This document shows, one piece after another, positions 15,572-23,600 of a stretch of DNA of 32,271 nt. Source of the DNA: Stenomitos frigidus ULC18 (GTDB lineage Bacteria > Cyanobacteriota > Cyanobacteriia > Leptolyngbyales > Leptolyngbyaceae); assembly GCF_003003795.1 (NCBI RefSeq), contig NZ_PVWK01000120.1, positions 1-32,271 of the forward strand, written 5' to 3'. The position numbers and the translations under genes are program-made. The notes under the pieces were generated by a model that saw only the letters and a program-made list of their open reading frames with translations, was not told where the DNA came from and made no database searches. The stretch's first letter is position 1, and each line of letters opens with the position of its first letter.

Positions 15572-18500
15572 AGCGCCCCTTCCTCCCAACAAACGTTCAC
15601 GCTGGCAACGGGTGGCGCTAGTTGAGCCAGCACTCGACTTGCCAATTGAGCCACCGTCGGACAGTGCAGAAACTCAGTCATACTCAGGCTCAGATTCAGA
15701 TCAGTTTCAATGCCGTGTTTGAGTTCCACCACCATTAAGGAATCCAATCCCACGTTGCAGAGCGGTTCGTGGATCGGTAATTTGGCTGCCATCCCCAACA
15801 CACGGCTGACGCGTTGTTGAAAGTAGGATTCCAATGTGTTTAGGCGATCGCCCACTGGCAAAGACCACAACTGATCTTGTGTCAATGCATCTTGCGTCAA
15901 TGGTTTATTGGTGAATGGTTTGTCGCTAGTGGCTTCCGGTGCCAACGACTGCCTGCACTGAACCTCCGGTTGCGCTGCTGTCTTGAGTGCCGTCACTGGA
16001 ATCAACGATTCGCTGATGGGTGAGAACCAATGTCGTTGCCGCTGCCAGGGATAAGTGGGTAAAGAAACGCACTGCCCCGTAGGATACAGGCGGTTCCAGG
16101 CAACGGGATATCCCTGGCGATACAGCACTCCGAGGGATTGCAGCAAAGTGGCTCGCTCTGGTTGCCCTCGCCGCAAACTGGGCAGCATCATGCCTAATCG
16201 CTGGTGCGGTTGGAGGCATTGGGCGATCGCCGTTCTTAAAACGGGATGGGGACCGATTTCAACAAACCATGAAGGCTCGGTTTGAATGAGTGCTTCCATT
16301 GCAGCCTGAAACAACACAGGCGATCGCAAATTACGGCTCCAGTAAGACGCATCCAGCGTTTGCCCATCCACCCGTTGCCCGGTCACTGTTGAGAATAACG
16401 ACACGGTAATAGGACGTGGTTGAATCGCTTGCAACGCGTGAACTAATTCATCCTGGAGCGGATCGACCTGCCAGCTATGGAACGCATAGTTGACGGGCAA
16501 AAAGCGACAGGTAATGTTCTGCTGTTCCAGGGTCTGCGCCAGGCTTTCCAGCGCAATAACATCTCCCGACAAGACCGTTGCGGTGGGACTATTGACAGCG
16601 GCGATCGATAGGTTGGGATGGTCTTGCAGCAATGGTTTGACCGCAGCGAGAGGGAGATCCACCGTTGCCATCCTGCCGCTTCCAGCCAACCGTTGTAACA
16701 GCCGACTGCGATGGAAAATCACCTGTACCGCATCGGGCAAATTCAATGCCCCCGACACATACGCTGCCGCCACTTCGCCCATACTGTGCCCCACCACTGC
16801 CTCCGGCACAACGCCCCAGGACTGCCAGAGGGCTGCCAGCGCGACTTGTAGGGCAAACAAGATGGGTTGGGCGATCGCGGTTTCCTGTAACCGAGATGAC
16901 GCTTCATCAGCAGTCAATTCATGGAGCAACGACCAGCTCGCACAGTCATAGAACAACGCATCACACTGCTGCAACGCTGCTTGAAAAACGGGTTCCCGCT
17001 CCAGCAGTTCCCTTCCCATCGCCCACCACTGCGGTCCCTGTCCGGAGAAGACAAAGACAATGGGGGGCTGATTCAAGGAGTGAGACTGACGACTGGAGTC
17101 AATAGGTTCCTCGATTGAGTTGGCATCTTGTAGAAACGCATCCAGATGTTCCACCATTTCTGTGTGCGAGTGACCAACCACGGGCAGACGATACGGATGA
17201 TGGCTGCGACGCACACTGGCGGTATAGCAGATGTCTGATAAGGGAAGCCTTCTGGCAGTCTCAGACAAGAGAAACGATCGATAGCTGAGAGCGAGTGCCT
17301 GCAACGCCACTGGACTGCGTGCAGACAATGGTAGTAGTTGAGCAAGTGGCATGGTTGGTGCTTGTTTGCGCTCAATGTCTGTAGGGGGCGCTTCTGACAA
17401 GACGACATGGGCATTTGTGCCGCCAAAGCCAAAGGAACTAACTCCCGCCAAGCGTCGATCGCCCGCCCAGGAAACAAGAGCCGTGGGAATCCAAAAGGGC
17501 GTTTCTTCCAGAGAAATTTTGGGATTCAACGTTTCTAAATGCAGATGGGGTGGAATCTGACGGTGTTGGAGGGCAAGGACTGTTTTGATCAACCCTGCAA
17601 TACCAGCCGCCGCTTCCAAATGCCCGATGTTAGTTTTGACGGAACCGATCGCACATCGTTGCTCCGGCGATCGTCCGTCCATCAACACTGCCTTCAAAGC
17701 GCTTAGCTCAATTGGATCGCCCAGAGCCGTACCCGTGCCATGTGCTTCCACATAACCAATCTCATCCGGTCTAACCCCTGCCTTTTGCAGCGCTTTTTGC
17801 ATCACTCGTTGTTGCGCTAAACCATTGGGAGCTGTTAAGCCATTGCTCAAACCATCCTGGTTGACGGCTGATCCCTTAATGACCGCGAGAATGGTATCCC
17901 CTGCTTCGATCGCACGCTTCAGCGGCTTGAGTACCACGACACCACAACCTTCGCCTCGCCCATAACCATCGGCACTGGCATCAAACGTTTTACATCGCCC
18001 GTCTGGTGATAACATACCTGCTTGGGAAAGCGCGATCGTGAGCGTTGGTGACAACATCAGATTAACTCCGCCTACCAATGCCAAATCGCACTCCCCGGTT
18101 CGCAAACTCTGACACGCCAGATGCACAGCAACCAGGGAAGATGAGCAGGCTGTATCAACTGCCATGCTCGGACCCTGGAAGTTCAGCAGGTAAGAGAGAC
18201 GATTCGCCGCCATACTGTGCGCGTTGCCCGTTGCGGTATAAGCGCTAGCCTCAGCCGTATGTGACTGCAACTGGGCGTAATCCTGACTGCTGATGCCCAT
18301 AAACACGCCCGTCTCACTGCCAGCCAGTTGAGCGATCGATTGTCCAGCCGCTTCTAACGCTTCCCATGCCACTTCCATCAACAAGCGATGTTGGGGATCG
18401 ATCCGGTCTGCCTCACGAGGCGCGATGCCAAAAAACTGCGAATCGAAACCATCAATCTGGTCTAAGAAACCGCCCTGAACGTTGCTAAGCTTGTTGGCTG

Positions 18501-20781
18501 CTGATGGTTCAACCTGAGACCGCCAGCGATCGCGCGGAACGCTCTGAATCGCATCCTTTCCAAATTGAATTAACTGCCAGAATGCCTCTGGACTATCTGA
18601 ACCGGGAAAGCGACAGCCAATGCCGATGATGGCAATATCATCGGTCGATTCAGTGACAGATTGAATGGTATCGCGATTGGCTTCTGACTGCTGTTTCGCA
18701 TTTGAATTTATAGCAGTATGATCAATCGCCAGTGCTTGAGCAAGGGCAGCGATCGTCGGATAGTCATAGATCACGGTGGGAGATAAGCGGCACTCCAACC
18801 AATCTTCCAATTCTCCTGCAAGACTGACCGCTGCCAATGACCCCAAGCCATAGGCTGCAAGCGGTTGATGGATATCGATCGCGCTGGCTGAAACACCCAA
18901 TTTCTCGGCAAGGCGAGCGATCAACCAGGTTTGAATCTCTCGACTTGTTTTTTCGGGTGGTAATCCAGATGGGACAGAAAGAGGTTGTTTAAACCGTCCA
19001 TCGGAATCTGCCGATCGTCCCTGCACTGAAATGATTTGAATTGACTGATGAATAATGGGTAACTGCTCTGTCAGAAACGCCTCCCGGCAGGCAAAGTGCT
19101 GGATCTTGCCGCTGGAAGTCTTTGGGATACTGCCCAATTTCACAAGGATAATGCCATATACTTCCAGGTCATGTTGCTCCGCCACCGCCCGACGAATGGC
19201 TGCGATCATTTCCTCTAAAAGAACCGGATCGCGATCGTGCCGATCAATTTCTCGCACAATGACCAGCCGTTCTTCACCCGCTGCTTCCACCGCAAAAGCG
19301 GCACTACAGCCAGATTGCAACGATACATGGCTGCGATCGACCGTCCATTCAATGTCCTGCGGGTAGTAATTGCGTCCCCGCATAATCATCAAATCTTTCA
19401 ATCGCCCGGTAACAAACAACTCGCTATTTTGTAAAAAGCCCAGGTCTCCGGTGCGTAAAAAATGAACATCATCCTGATCGTTGAGACGTGCCTGAAAAGT
19501 CGCTTTCGTTTGCTCTGGTTGCTTCCAATACCCTTGAGCCACACTGTTTCCTGTTACCCAGATTTCTCCAACTTGCTCCGGTTGACAGGGTGTTAGTGTT
19601 TCAGGATCAACAATCACAACCGCCTGCGTTGGCAACGTGCGACCACAGCTTACCAGCGTCTGACTGTCTTCACCAATCGAAGCGATCGCCTGGTTCTGCG
19701 TTAACCTCGCTTTCTGAAATGCTTTCACAACGGGTGGTTCAGCCTTTCGACCACCTGTAACAATGAGTGTCGCCTCTGCCAAGCCATAACAGGGGTAGAA
19801 CGCTTCTCGACGAAACCCAGAGGGTGCAAATGCTTCCGCAAAACGATCGAGCGTTCCAGCATGGATCGGTTCAGCCCCGTTGAAAGCAATCTCCCAACCG
19901 CTGAGATCCAACTCCAATCGCTGCTCAGGAGTCGTTTTACGAATGCACAATTCATAGGCGAAATTCGGACCACCGCTAACCGTCGCTTTCGCTTGAGAAA
20001 TTGCCTGAAGCCAGCGCAGGGGGCGTTGCAGAAATGTCACGGGCGACATCAGCGTAACTGGAAACCCAGCATAAAGCGGTTGCAGAATGCCACCGATCAG
20101 CCCCATATCATGGTAAGGCGGTAGCCAAATGACACCCTGGCTTTGAGGATGCGTTTGAAAACTGGTAGAAATCAACGATAGGTTATGAAGCAAATTACCG
20201 TGGGTGAGCATTACCCCTTTGGGAAGGGACGTTGACCCTGAGGTGTATTGCAACACTGCCAACGTGTCAGGATGTATTGTAATTTCCTGCCAATCAGTCG
20301 CTAAAGACGGTGAAATGGTATCTGTCGCCAGCCAGTGAATGGCTTTTGCATGATCCATCTGGCTCCAAACAGACTGGTTTTTAGCTAGACTTGCTTCTGG
20401 CGTGAGGATTAAAGCTACTTCAGCGTCTTTCGTGATCGTCGCAATGCGAGGAACATTACGGGTGTTCCGAGGTGGATAGGCAGGCACCGCTACTACTCCC
20501 GCGTATAAACACCCAAACAAAGTAGCAATGTAATCTAATCCAGGCGGATAAAGGATTAACGCTCGCTCTCCAACCACACAGATTTGCTGAAGTTGAGCGG
20601 CGATCGCCCGCGCTTTTCGATCAAGGTCTGCATAAGATAGACTGACGCTCTCACTCTCACCGTCAATCAAGAACGTAAATGCAGTTCGAGACGTATTATG
20701 ACTGGCACGAAAACGAATCAACTCAACCAACGTTGAGTATTGGGGAGAAACTTCAATGATTTTACCGAGGAAACTATTCAT
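15568..20781 (-). CDS. Hybrid FAAL-ACP-KS-AT-ACP polyketide synthase
   Basis: 1737 aa, first gene of the operon. Residues 1-585: fatty acyl-AMP ligase (YTSGSTSLPKG 179-189, GYGLAEATL-type motif at 331-339, TGDLG 444-448), which activates a fatty acid and loads ACP1 (620-690, S648 in GLGSL). KS 714-1130 with the triad C879 (DTACSSS), H1014 (EAHGTGT) and H1054 (NIGHLEAAAG). AT 1240-1530 with S1333 (GHSMGEVAAA) and H1435 in YAFHS; one motif leans methylmalonyl, the other malonyl. ACP2 1645-1720 with S1681 (GLDSL). There is no KR, DH or ER, so the product is a beta-ketoacyl chain one extension longer than the starter. AAGGAAG lies about 11-12 nt before ATG 20781. Its TGA overlaps the NRPS ATG. 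Confidence 0.94.
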   Translation of the reverse strand: MNSFLGKIIEVSPQYSTLVELIRFRASHNTSRTAFTFLIDGESESVSLSYADLDRKARAIAAQLQQICVVGERALILYPPGLDYIATLFGCLYAGVVAVPAYPPRNTRNVPRIATITKDAEVALILTPEASLAKNQSVWSQMDHAKAIHWLATDTISPSLATDWQEITIHPDTLAVLQYTSGSTSLPKGVMLTHGNLLHNLSLISTSFQTHPQSQGVIWLPPYHDMGLIGGILQPLYAGFPVTLMSPVTFLQRPLRWLQAISQAKATVSGGPNFAYELCIRKTTPEQRLELDLSGWEIAFNGAEPIHAGTLDRFAEAFAPSGFRREAFYPCYGLAEATLIVTGGRKAEPPVVKAFQKARLTQNQAIASIGEDSQTLVSCGRTLPTQAVVIVDPETLTPCQPEQVGEIWVTGNSVAQGYWKQPEQTKATFQARLNDQDDVHFLRTGDLGFLQNSELFVTGRLKDLMIMRGRNYYPQDIEWTVDRSHVSLQSGCSAAFAVEAAGEERLVIVREIDRHDRDPVLLEEMIAAIRRAVAEQHDLEVYGIILVKLGSIPKTSSGKIQHFACREAFLTEQLPIIHQSIQIISVQGRSADSDGRFKQPLSVPSGLPPEKTSREIQTWLIARLAEKLGVSASAIDIHQPLAAYGLGSLAAVSLAGELEDWLECRLSPTVIYDYPTIAALAQALAIDHTAINSNAKQQSEANRDTIQSVTESTDDIAIIGIGCRFPGSDSPEAFWQLIQFGKDAIQSVPRDRWRSQVEPSAANKLSNVQGGFLDQIDGFDSQFFGIAPREADRIDPQHRLLMEVAWEALEAAGQSIAQLAGSETGVFMGISSQDYAQLQSHTAEASAYTATGNAHSMAANRLSYLLNFQGPSMAVDTACSSSLVAVHLACQSLRTGECDLALVGGVNLMLSPTLTIALSQAGMLSPDGRCKTFDASADGYGRGEGCGVVVLKPLKRAIEAGDTILAVIKGSAVNQDGLSNGLTAPNGLAQQRVMQKALQKAGVRPDEIGYVEAHGTGTALGDPIELSALKAVLMDGRSPEQRCAIGSVKTNIGHLEAAAGIAGLIKTVLALQHRQIPPHLHLETLNPKISLEETPFWIPTALVSWAGDRRLAGVSSFGFGGTNAHVVLSEAPPTDIERKQAPTMPLAQLLPLSARSPVALQALALSYRSFLLSETARRLPLSDICYTASVRRSHHPYRLPVVGHSHTEMVEHLDAFLQDANSIEEPIDSSRQSHSLNQPPIVFVFSGQGPQWWAMGRELLEREPVFQAALQQCDALFYDCASWSLLHELTADEASSRLQETAIAQPILFALQVALAALWQSWGVVPEAVVGHSMGEVAAAYVSGALNLPDAVQVIFHRSRLLQRLAGSGRMATVDLPLAAVKPLLQDHPNLSIAAVNSPTATVLSGDVIALESLAQTLEQQNITCRFLPVNYAFHSWQVDPLQDELVHALQAIQPRPITVSLFSTVTGQRVDGQTLDASYWSRNLRSPVLFQAAMEALIQTEPSWFVEIGPHPVLRTAIAQCLQPHQRLGMMLPSLRRGQPERATLLQSLGVLYRQGYPVAWNRLYPTGQCVSLPTYPWQRQRHWFSPISESLIPVTALKTAAQPEVQCRQSLAPEATSDKPFTNKPLTQDALTQDQLWSLPVGDRLNTLESYFQQRVSRVLGMAAKLPIHEPLCNVGLDSLMVVELKHGIETDLNLSLSMTEFLHCPTVAQLASRVLAQLAPPVASVNVCWEEGAL

Positions 20782-21577
20782 GCAATGATTCTTCCTTCAA
20801 TCGACACCGGTTACAAAGGCTAGGAAATCGATTTAAGAAATCATCCTTGAATCAACCATTTGGAAGCAAGGTCGATTTGTCATCAATCAAAAAATGGCAG
20901 TAATCCTACTCCATACGAAGCTACAAGCTCTAAATGAGAAGACGCTTAAGGGAGCCTGAGGCTTTTACCTTTGATTGAGGCTCATTGACACAAAGCACAG
21001 GTCAAGACCGCACTCGCTCCGGCGATCGCTCATCCATAGCGGCAGACTTGGCAGCAATCTAATTCGTCAAGACAAACTCGACTTTAAATCTTTGTGCCTC
21101 AATGATGCGTCTTACTTCACTTCACTCGGTGCGAAGGCAGTCACTTTGCCACTCTTCACAGCCACTACCACATCGTATGTAGAGCAATAAGAGAAGGTGC
21201 ATCATTGGCTTTGTTGTATAGGTATTTCATGGGTTCCTCCTGACAACTATTGAATACTGACAAAATCCTTTTTGGGTGAACCCAAGCGGCTCAATGGCTA
21301 CAGAATCCCAGGCAGCACTGAAACTCCTCTGAAACGAAACGACATCTTCCCTAAATTTAGCCTGATAAATTTCTCAGCCGCAACTCAGTCACTTCTTAGA
21401 TTGCGATCGAAGTTGTAGTGATAACATTTAACTCACTGTCCTCAAGCCAGAGCTTTTAGCTCTAATTTTGAGCCTTAAACGACAGAGAACGATCGAATGA
21501 CCTGAATCGATTGAGATGGAATGAACAAGATCCGTTCCGTTGGTCGTTGAGTGTATGAGAGAAATTTGGAATTAGCA
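20782..21577. other. Long intergenic region upstream of the PKS operon
   Basis: About 800 bases between the PKS start and the divergently read chlorite dismutase. It should carry the promoters of both, but no -35/-10 pair stands out. A broken mini-ORF at 21112-21230 is listed separately. A plus-strand ORF of 71 codons at 20975-21190 has no start signal or recognisable motif and is not called. Confidence 0.4.
21112..21230 (-). pseudogene. Frameshifted mini-ORF with strong ribosome site
   Basis: On the minus strand GGAGGAACCC precedes ATG 21230. The first frame reads MKYLYNKANDAPSLIALHTMW and stops at 21167-21165. In the next frame, from about the LHT position, it continues YDVVVAVKSGKVTAFAPSEVK and stops at 21114-21112. 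One added base would give a 39-aa peptide. The ordered second half and the ribosome site suggest a real small gene with a -1 deletion. Family not recognised; it could also be chance. Confidence 0.35.
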
Positions 21578-22141
21578 ATGAGTAATCGACTATTTACCTT
21601 TAGCGGTGGAGACACCGGACCCTGGCAAATTGTCAGCATGACAGCAGTTTTCGGAGATTCGCTACCGGAGGCAACCAGACTAACGGTGGCGAGCGGCTCA
21701 ACTGACTCAACAACTGCGGATGCCAAATGGTGTCTGCGCGGCATTACGAGTAATGAACGCTATGTGACCCGACTGGAGAAAGACCAACTCGTCGCTAAAC
21801 AAGCAGGTCTTGGTCGCCCTGAGGCAATTTGTGCGGCACTGATCCCGATTCGCAAGAAGCCGTCATGGTGGGTTTTACCACAAGATGAGCGGCGAAGGAT
21901 TCTTGAGGAGTGTTCTCAGCATGTTGCGATCGGGATGAAATATTTGCCCGCTGTTGCACGCCGACTGCATCACTGCCGAGACTTAGGAGAACAGGAGCCA
22001 TTCGATTTTCTGACGTGGTTTGAATACACAGCCTCTGACACTGCCGCTTTTGATGATTTAGTTGCTCAACTCCGAGCATCCGAAGAGTGGACTTACGTTG
22101 AAAGAGAAGCTGATATCCGTCTTGTCCGCGAGGAATCTTGA
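21578..22141 (+). CDS. cld: Chlorite dismutase family haem protein (short, cyanobacterial type)
   Basis: 187 aa from ATG 21578; an upstream GTG at 21551 adds nine residues but has no better ribosome site. The ending FDFLTWFEY ... YVEREADIRLVR is characteristic of the Cld family. The proximal His is H115 (CSQHVAIG) and, 13 residues on, R128 (AVARRL) is in the place of the distal catalytic Arg; HemQ coproheme decarboxylases have another residue there. Length and numbering fit the small dimeric Cld known from Cyanothece (H114/R127). Expected reaction: chlorite to chloride and O2, though the physiological substrate in cyanobacteria is unclear. No signal peptide. A strong hairpin follows the stop. 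Confidence 0.85.
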   Translation: MSNRLFTFSGGDTGPWQIVSMTAVFGDSLPEATRLTVASGSTDSTTADAKWCLRGITSNERYVTRLEKDQLVAKQAGLGRPEAICAALIPIRKKPSWWVLPQDERRRILEECSQHVAIGMKYLPAVARRLHHCRDLGEQEPFDFLTWFEYTASDTAAFDDLVAQLRASEEWTYVEREADIRLVREES

Positions 22142-22157
22142 CAGTAAACGGCTTTAA

Positions 22158-22196
22158 GCTGCAAGGTCGATTACTTGCGGCGATCGACCTTGCAGC
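22158..22196. terminator. Perfect 14-bp hairpin after the chlorite dismutase gene
   Basis: GCTGCAAGGTCGAT (22158-22171) pairs perfectly with 22183-22196 around an 11-base loop, 16 bases after the Cld stop. There is no T-run after the stem on either strand, so it is either an atypical terminator or a 3'-end stabilising structure. It lies between converging genes (Cld + and GST -). Confidence 0.5.
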
Positions 22197-22306
22197 AACC
22201 CAGACACCTGGACAAACAGTTGCACAACGCCAGTGATGTAGCCGTTGGCGATCGCCACATCGCTGCTTTGAATGGCAGTTAATCTAAAAATTGAAGCATC
22301 AACTGG

Positions 22307-23002
22307 TTAGACTGGATAACCCAAGGCACCGCGTGCATAACTATCGAACGCATCCAGCAAGCGATCGCGCCACTGATAAACGGGATCATCTTGAGCCAGC
22401 AACTGGATGGGACAAACTGACCTCGCCCATTGAAATTGAGCCAACACCACATAATCGGCAAAAGAAGGCTGCTCACCACTCAGATAAAGCTGACGTGCCA
22501 GTACTTGTCTCAGTGGCGTTAGCGCGGTTCGCAGTGCAGTGATAGTGGCATCATGCGGTGCAGCCGCATCCTCTAACGTCATACCAAGCATCCGCTCCCG
22601 ACTTTCACGAAAGTACGCTTGATCCTTCTCATGCAAATGCTGCAATAAGTCTGGAAGAATAATTTGAAAGATGAGTGGATTGATGGCTTGAAGGCACCAG
22701 AACTTGATGAATAAAGCGCCTGACTCGCCCATCGTGCCACCAAACAAACTGGGGCGATCGGCATACGTTGTTTCCAGGTAGCGCACAATTTCCCAACTAT
22801 CTGTCACTGTCGTATCACCATCCATCAAAACAGGTACTCGCCCCTGACCCGAAAAGGCGATCGCGTCTTTCTCGGTAAACCGCCAGGGAATGGTTTCGAC
22901 CGCCAACCCTTTGTGCTTAAGCGCCATTTTGACTTGCCAGCAAGGGGGACTAAAGCGGCGATCGTCTTCTGCGCCCGCTAAATCGTAAAGTTTAAGTGGC
23001 AT
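22307..23002 (-). CDS. Glutathione S-transferase family protein
   Basis: 231 aa, cytoplasmic. N-terminal thioredoxin-like domain: LKLYDLAG at 3-10, active-site region FSPPCWQVKMAL with S18 and C21, VPVLMDG (56-62) with the cis-Pro, and TDSWEIVRYLE (67-77) holding the glutathione-contact D/ES pair. The C-terminal all-helical domain runs from ~85, with SFADYVVLAQFQWAR resembling the GST helix signature. The SPPC start and the sequence style resemble the LigE/etherase-like subgroup, but the substrate cannot be told. It stands alone and converges on the chlorite dismutase gene. GGAAACC lies upstream of ATG 23002. Confidence 0.85.
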   Translation of the reverse strand: MPLKLYDLAGAEDDRRFSPPCWQVKMALKHKGLAVETIPWRFTEKDAIAFSGQGRVPVLMDGDTTVTDSWEIVRYLETTYADRPSLFGGTMGESGALFIKFWCLQAINPLIFQIILPDLLQHLHEKDQAYFRESRERMLGMTLEDAAAPHDATITALRTALTPLRQVLARQLYLSGEQPSFADYVVLAQFQWARSVCPIQLLAQDDPVYQWRDRLLDAFDSYARGALGYPV

Positions 23003-23229
23003 CTTGTGGTTTCCTCATGAGATCGTCAGTGCTATAGCCTATGGCTTACAACGTATTGCCTGCAAATGCTCTGATCTAGATTAAACGGTTTATTGACTTT
23101 CTCAAGCAGGCTCTTTCAAGTTAGGCACACCGCACTCATCCGAGGTCTAACAGTGACAAAGAGGTTTCACCTCACAGCGCCCCCGTACCAAATCTTTTGA
23201 CTATGCAAGCCGCTTCCCGTTGGCATACA

Positions 23230-23413
23230 ATCTGGAAAAGATATGGAAAGATTCTGCCTATCCACCTTCAGCAGCGTATGATGCGGAAAGATTCTACCCA
23301 AGCACTAAATTTGAGGCGTTATGCTGAATCATTCTGCCTATCCACCCACTGCGGGATCTTAGGCAGAAACTTTCCGTCTATTAATCGTTAGACCGACAAT
23401 TCTCTTGTTGGGG
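23230..23413 (+). repeat. ~175-bp MITE-like repeat, right copy
   Basis: This is the inverted copy of 7138-7312. It begins near ATGGAAAGATTCTGCC and ends GGCAGAAACTTTCCGTCT, so its ends form an imperfect terminal inverted repeat of about 20 bases. Inside are repeated ATTCTGCCTATCCACC blocks. The homology runs on through TATTAATCGTTAGACCG (GTTAGAC at 23387-23393) and fades by about 23413. No transposase ORF. A 64-codon plus-strand ORF across it is repeat sequence only. Confidence 0.7.
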
Positions 23414-23600
23414 CGTAGCGAAAGGTTGCCTGTGAGTTGCAATACTCAAGTAGGCGTAAGTTTTTGGTTCGGGCGTTGTTTGGAAATTGTTTAGGGGCGA
23501 TTGCGCCTAAAGTCCGTAAGTTGGCTATAATAACCCACTACCCCCTTTGCTTATTCCTGCACAGTAGGCTGCGGCAGCTTGTAGTCAGTCCAACTAAGTT
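23414..23600 (+). promoter_or_regulatory. Upstream region of the right-hand gene block
   Basis: About 190 bases with no gene. A clear TATAAT stands at 23526-23531; the best upstream box, TTGCGC at 23501-23506, is 19 bases away, so the -35 is weak. A small GGCGATTGCGCC hairpin overlaps it. The 5' leader to ATG 23601 would be about 60 bases. Confidence 0.35.

Noticed and set aside
16490-17105. Long plus-strand ORFs (146-153 codons) inside the PKS
   Set aside because: Antisense to the AT domain, with no domain signature or start signal.
20975-21190. 71-codon plus-strand ORF upstream of the PKS
   Set aside because: No ribosome site and no recognisable motif; it overlaps the more structured minus-strand mini-ORF.
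7138-23413. The biosynthetic operon as cargo of a composite transposon bounded by the two ~175-bp repeats
   Set aside because: The repeats carry no transposase, and the interior has host-like GCGATCGC-rich composition while the AT-rich blocks are outside. Two separate insertions next to the repeats fit better.
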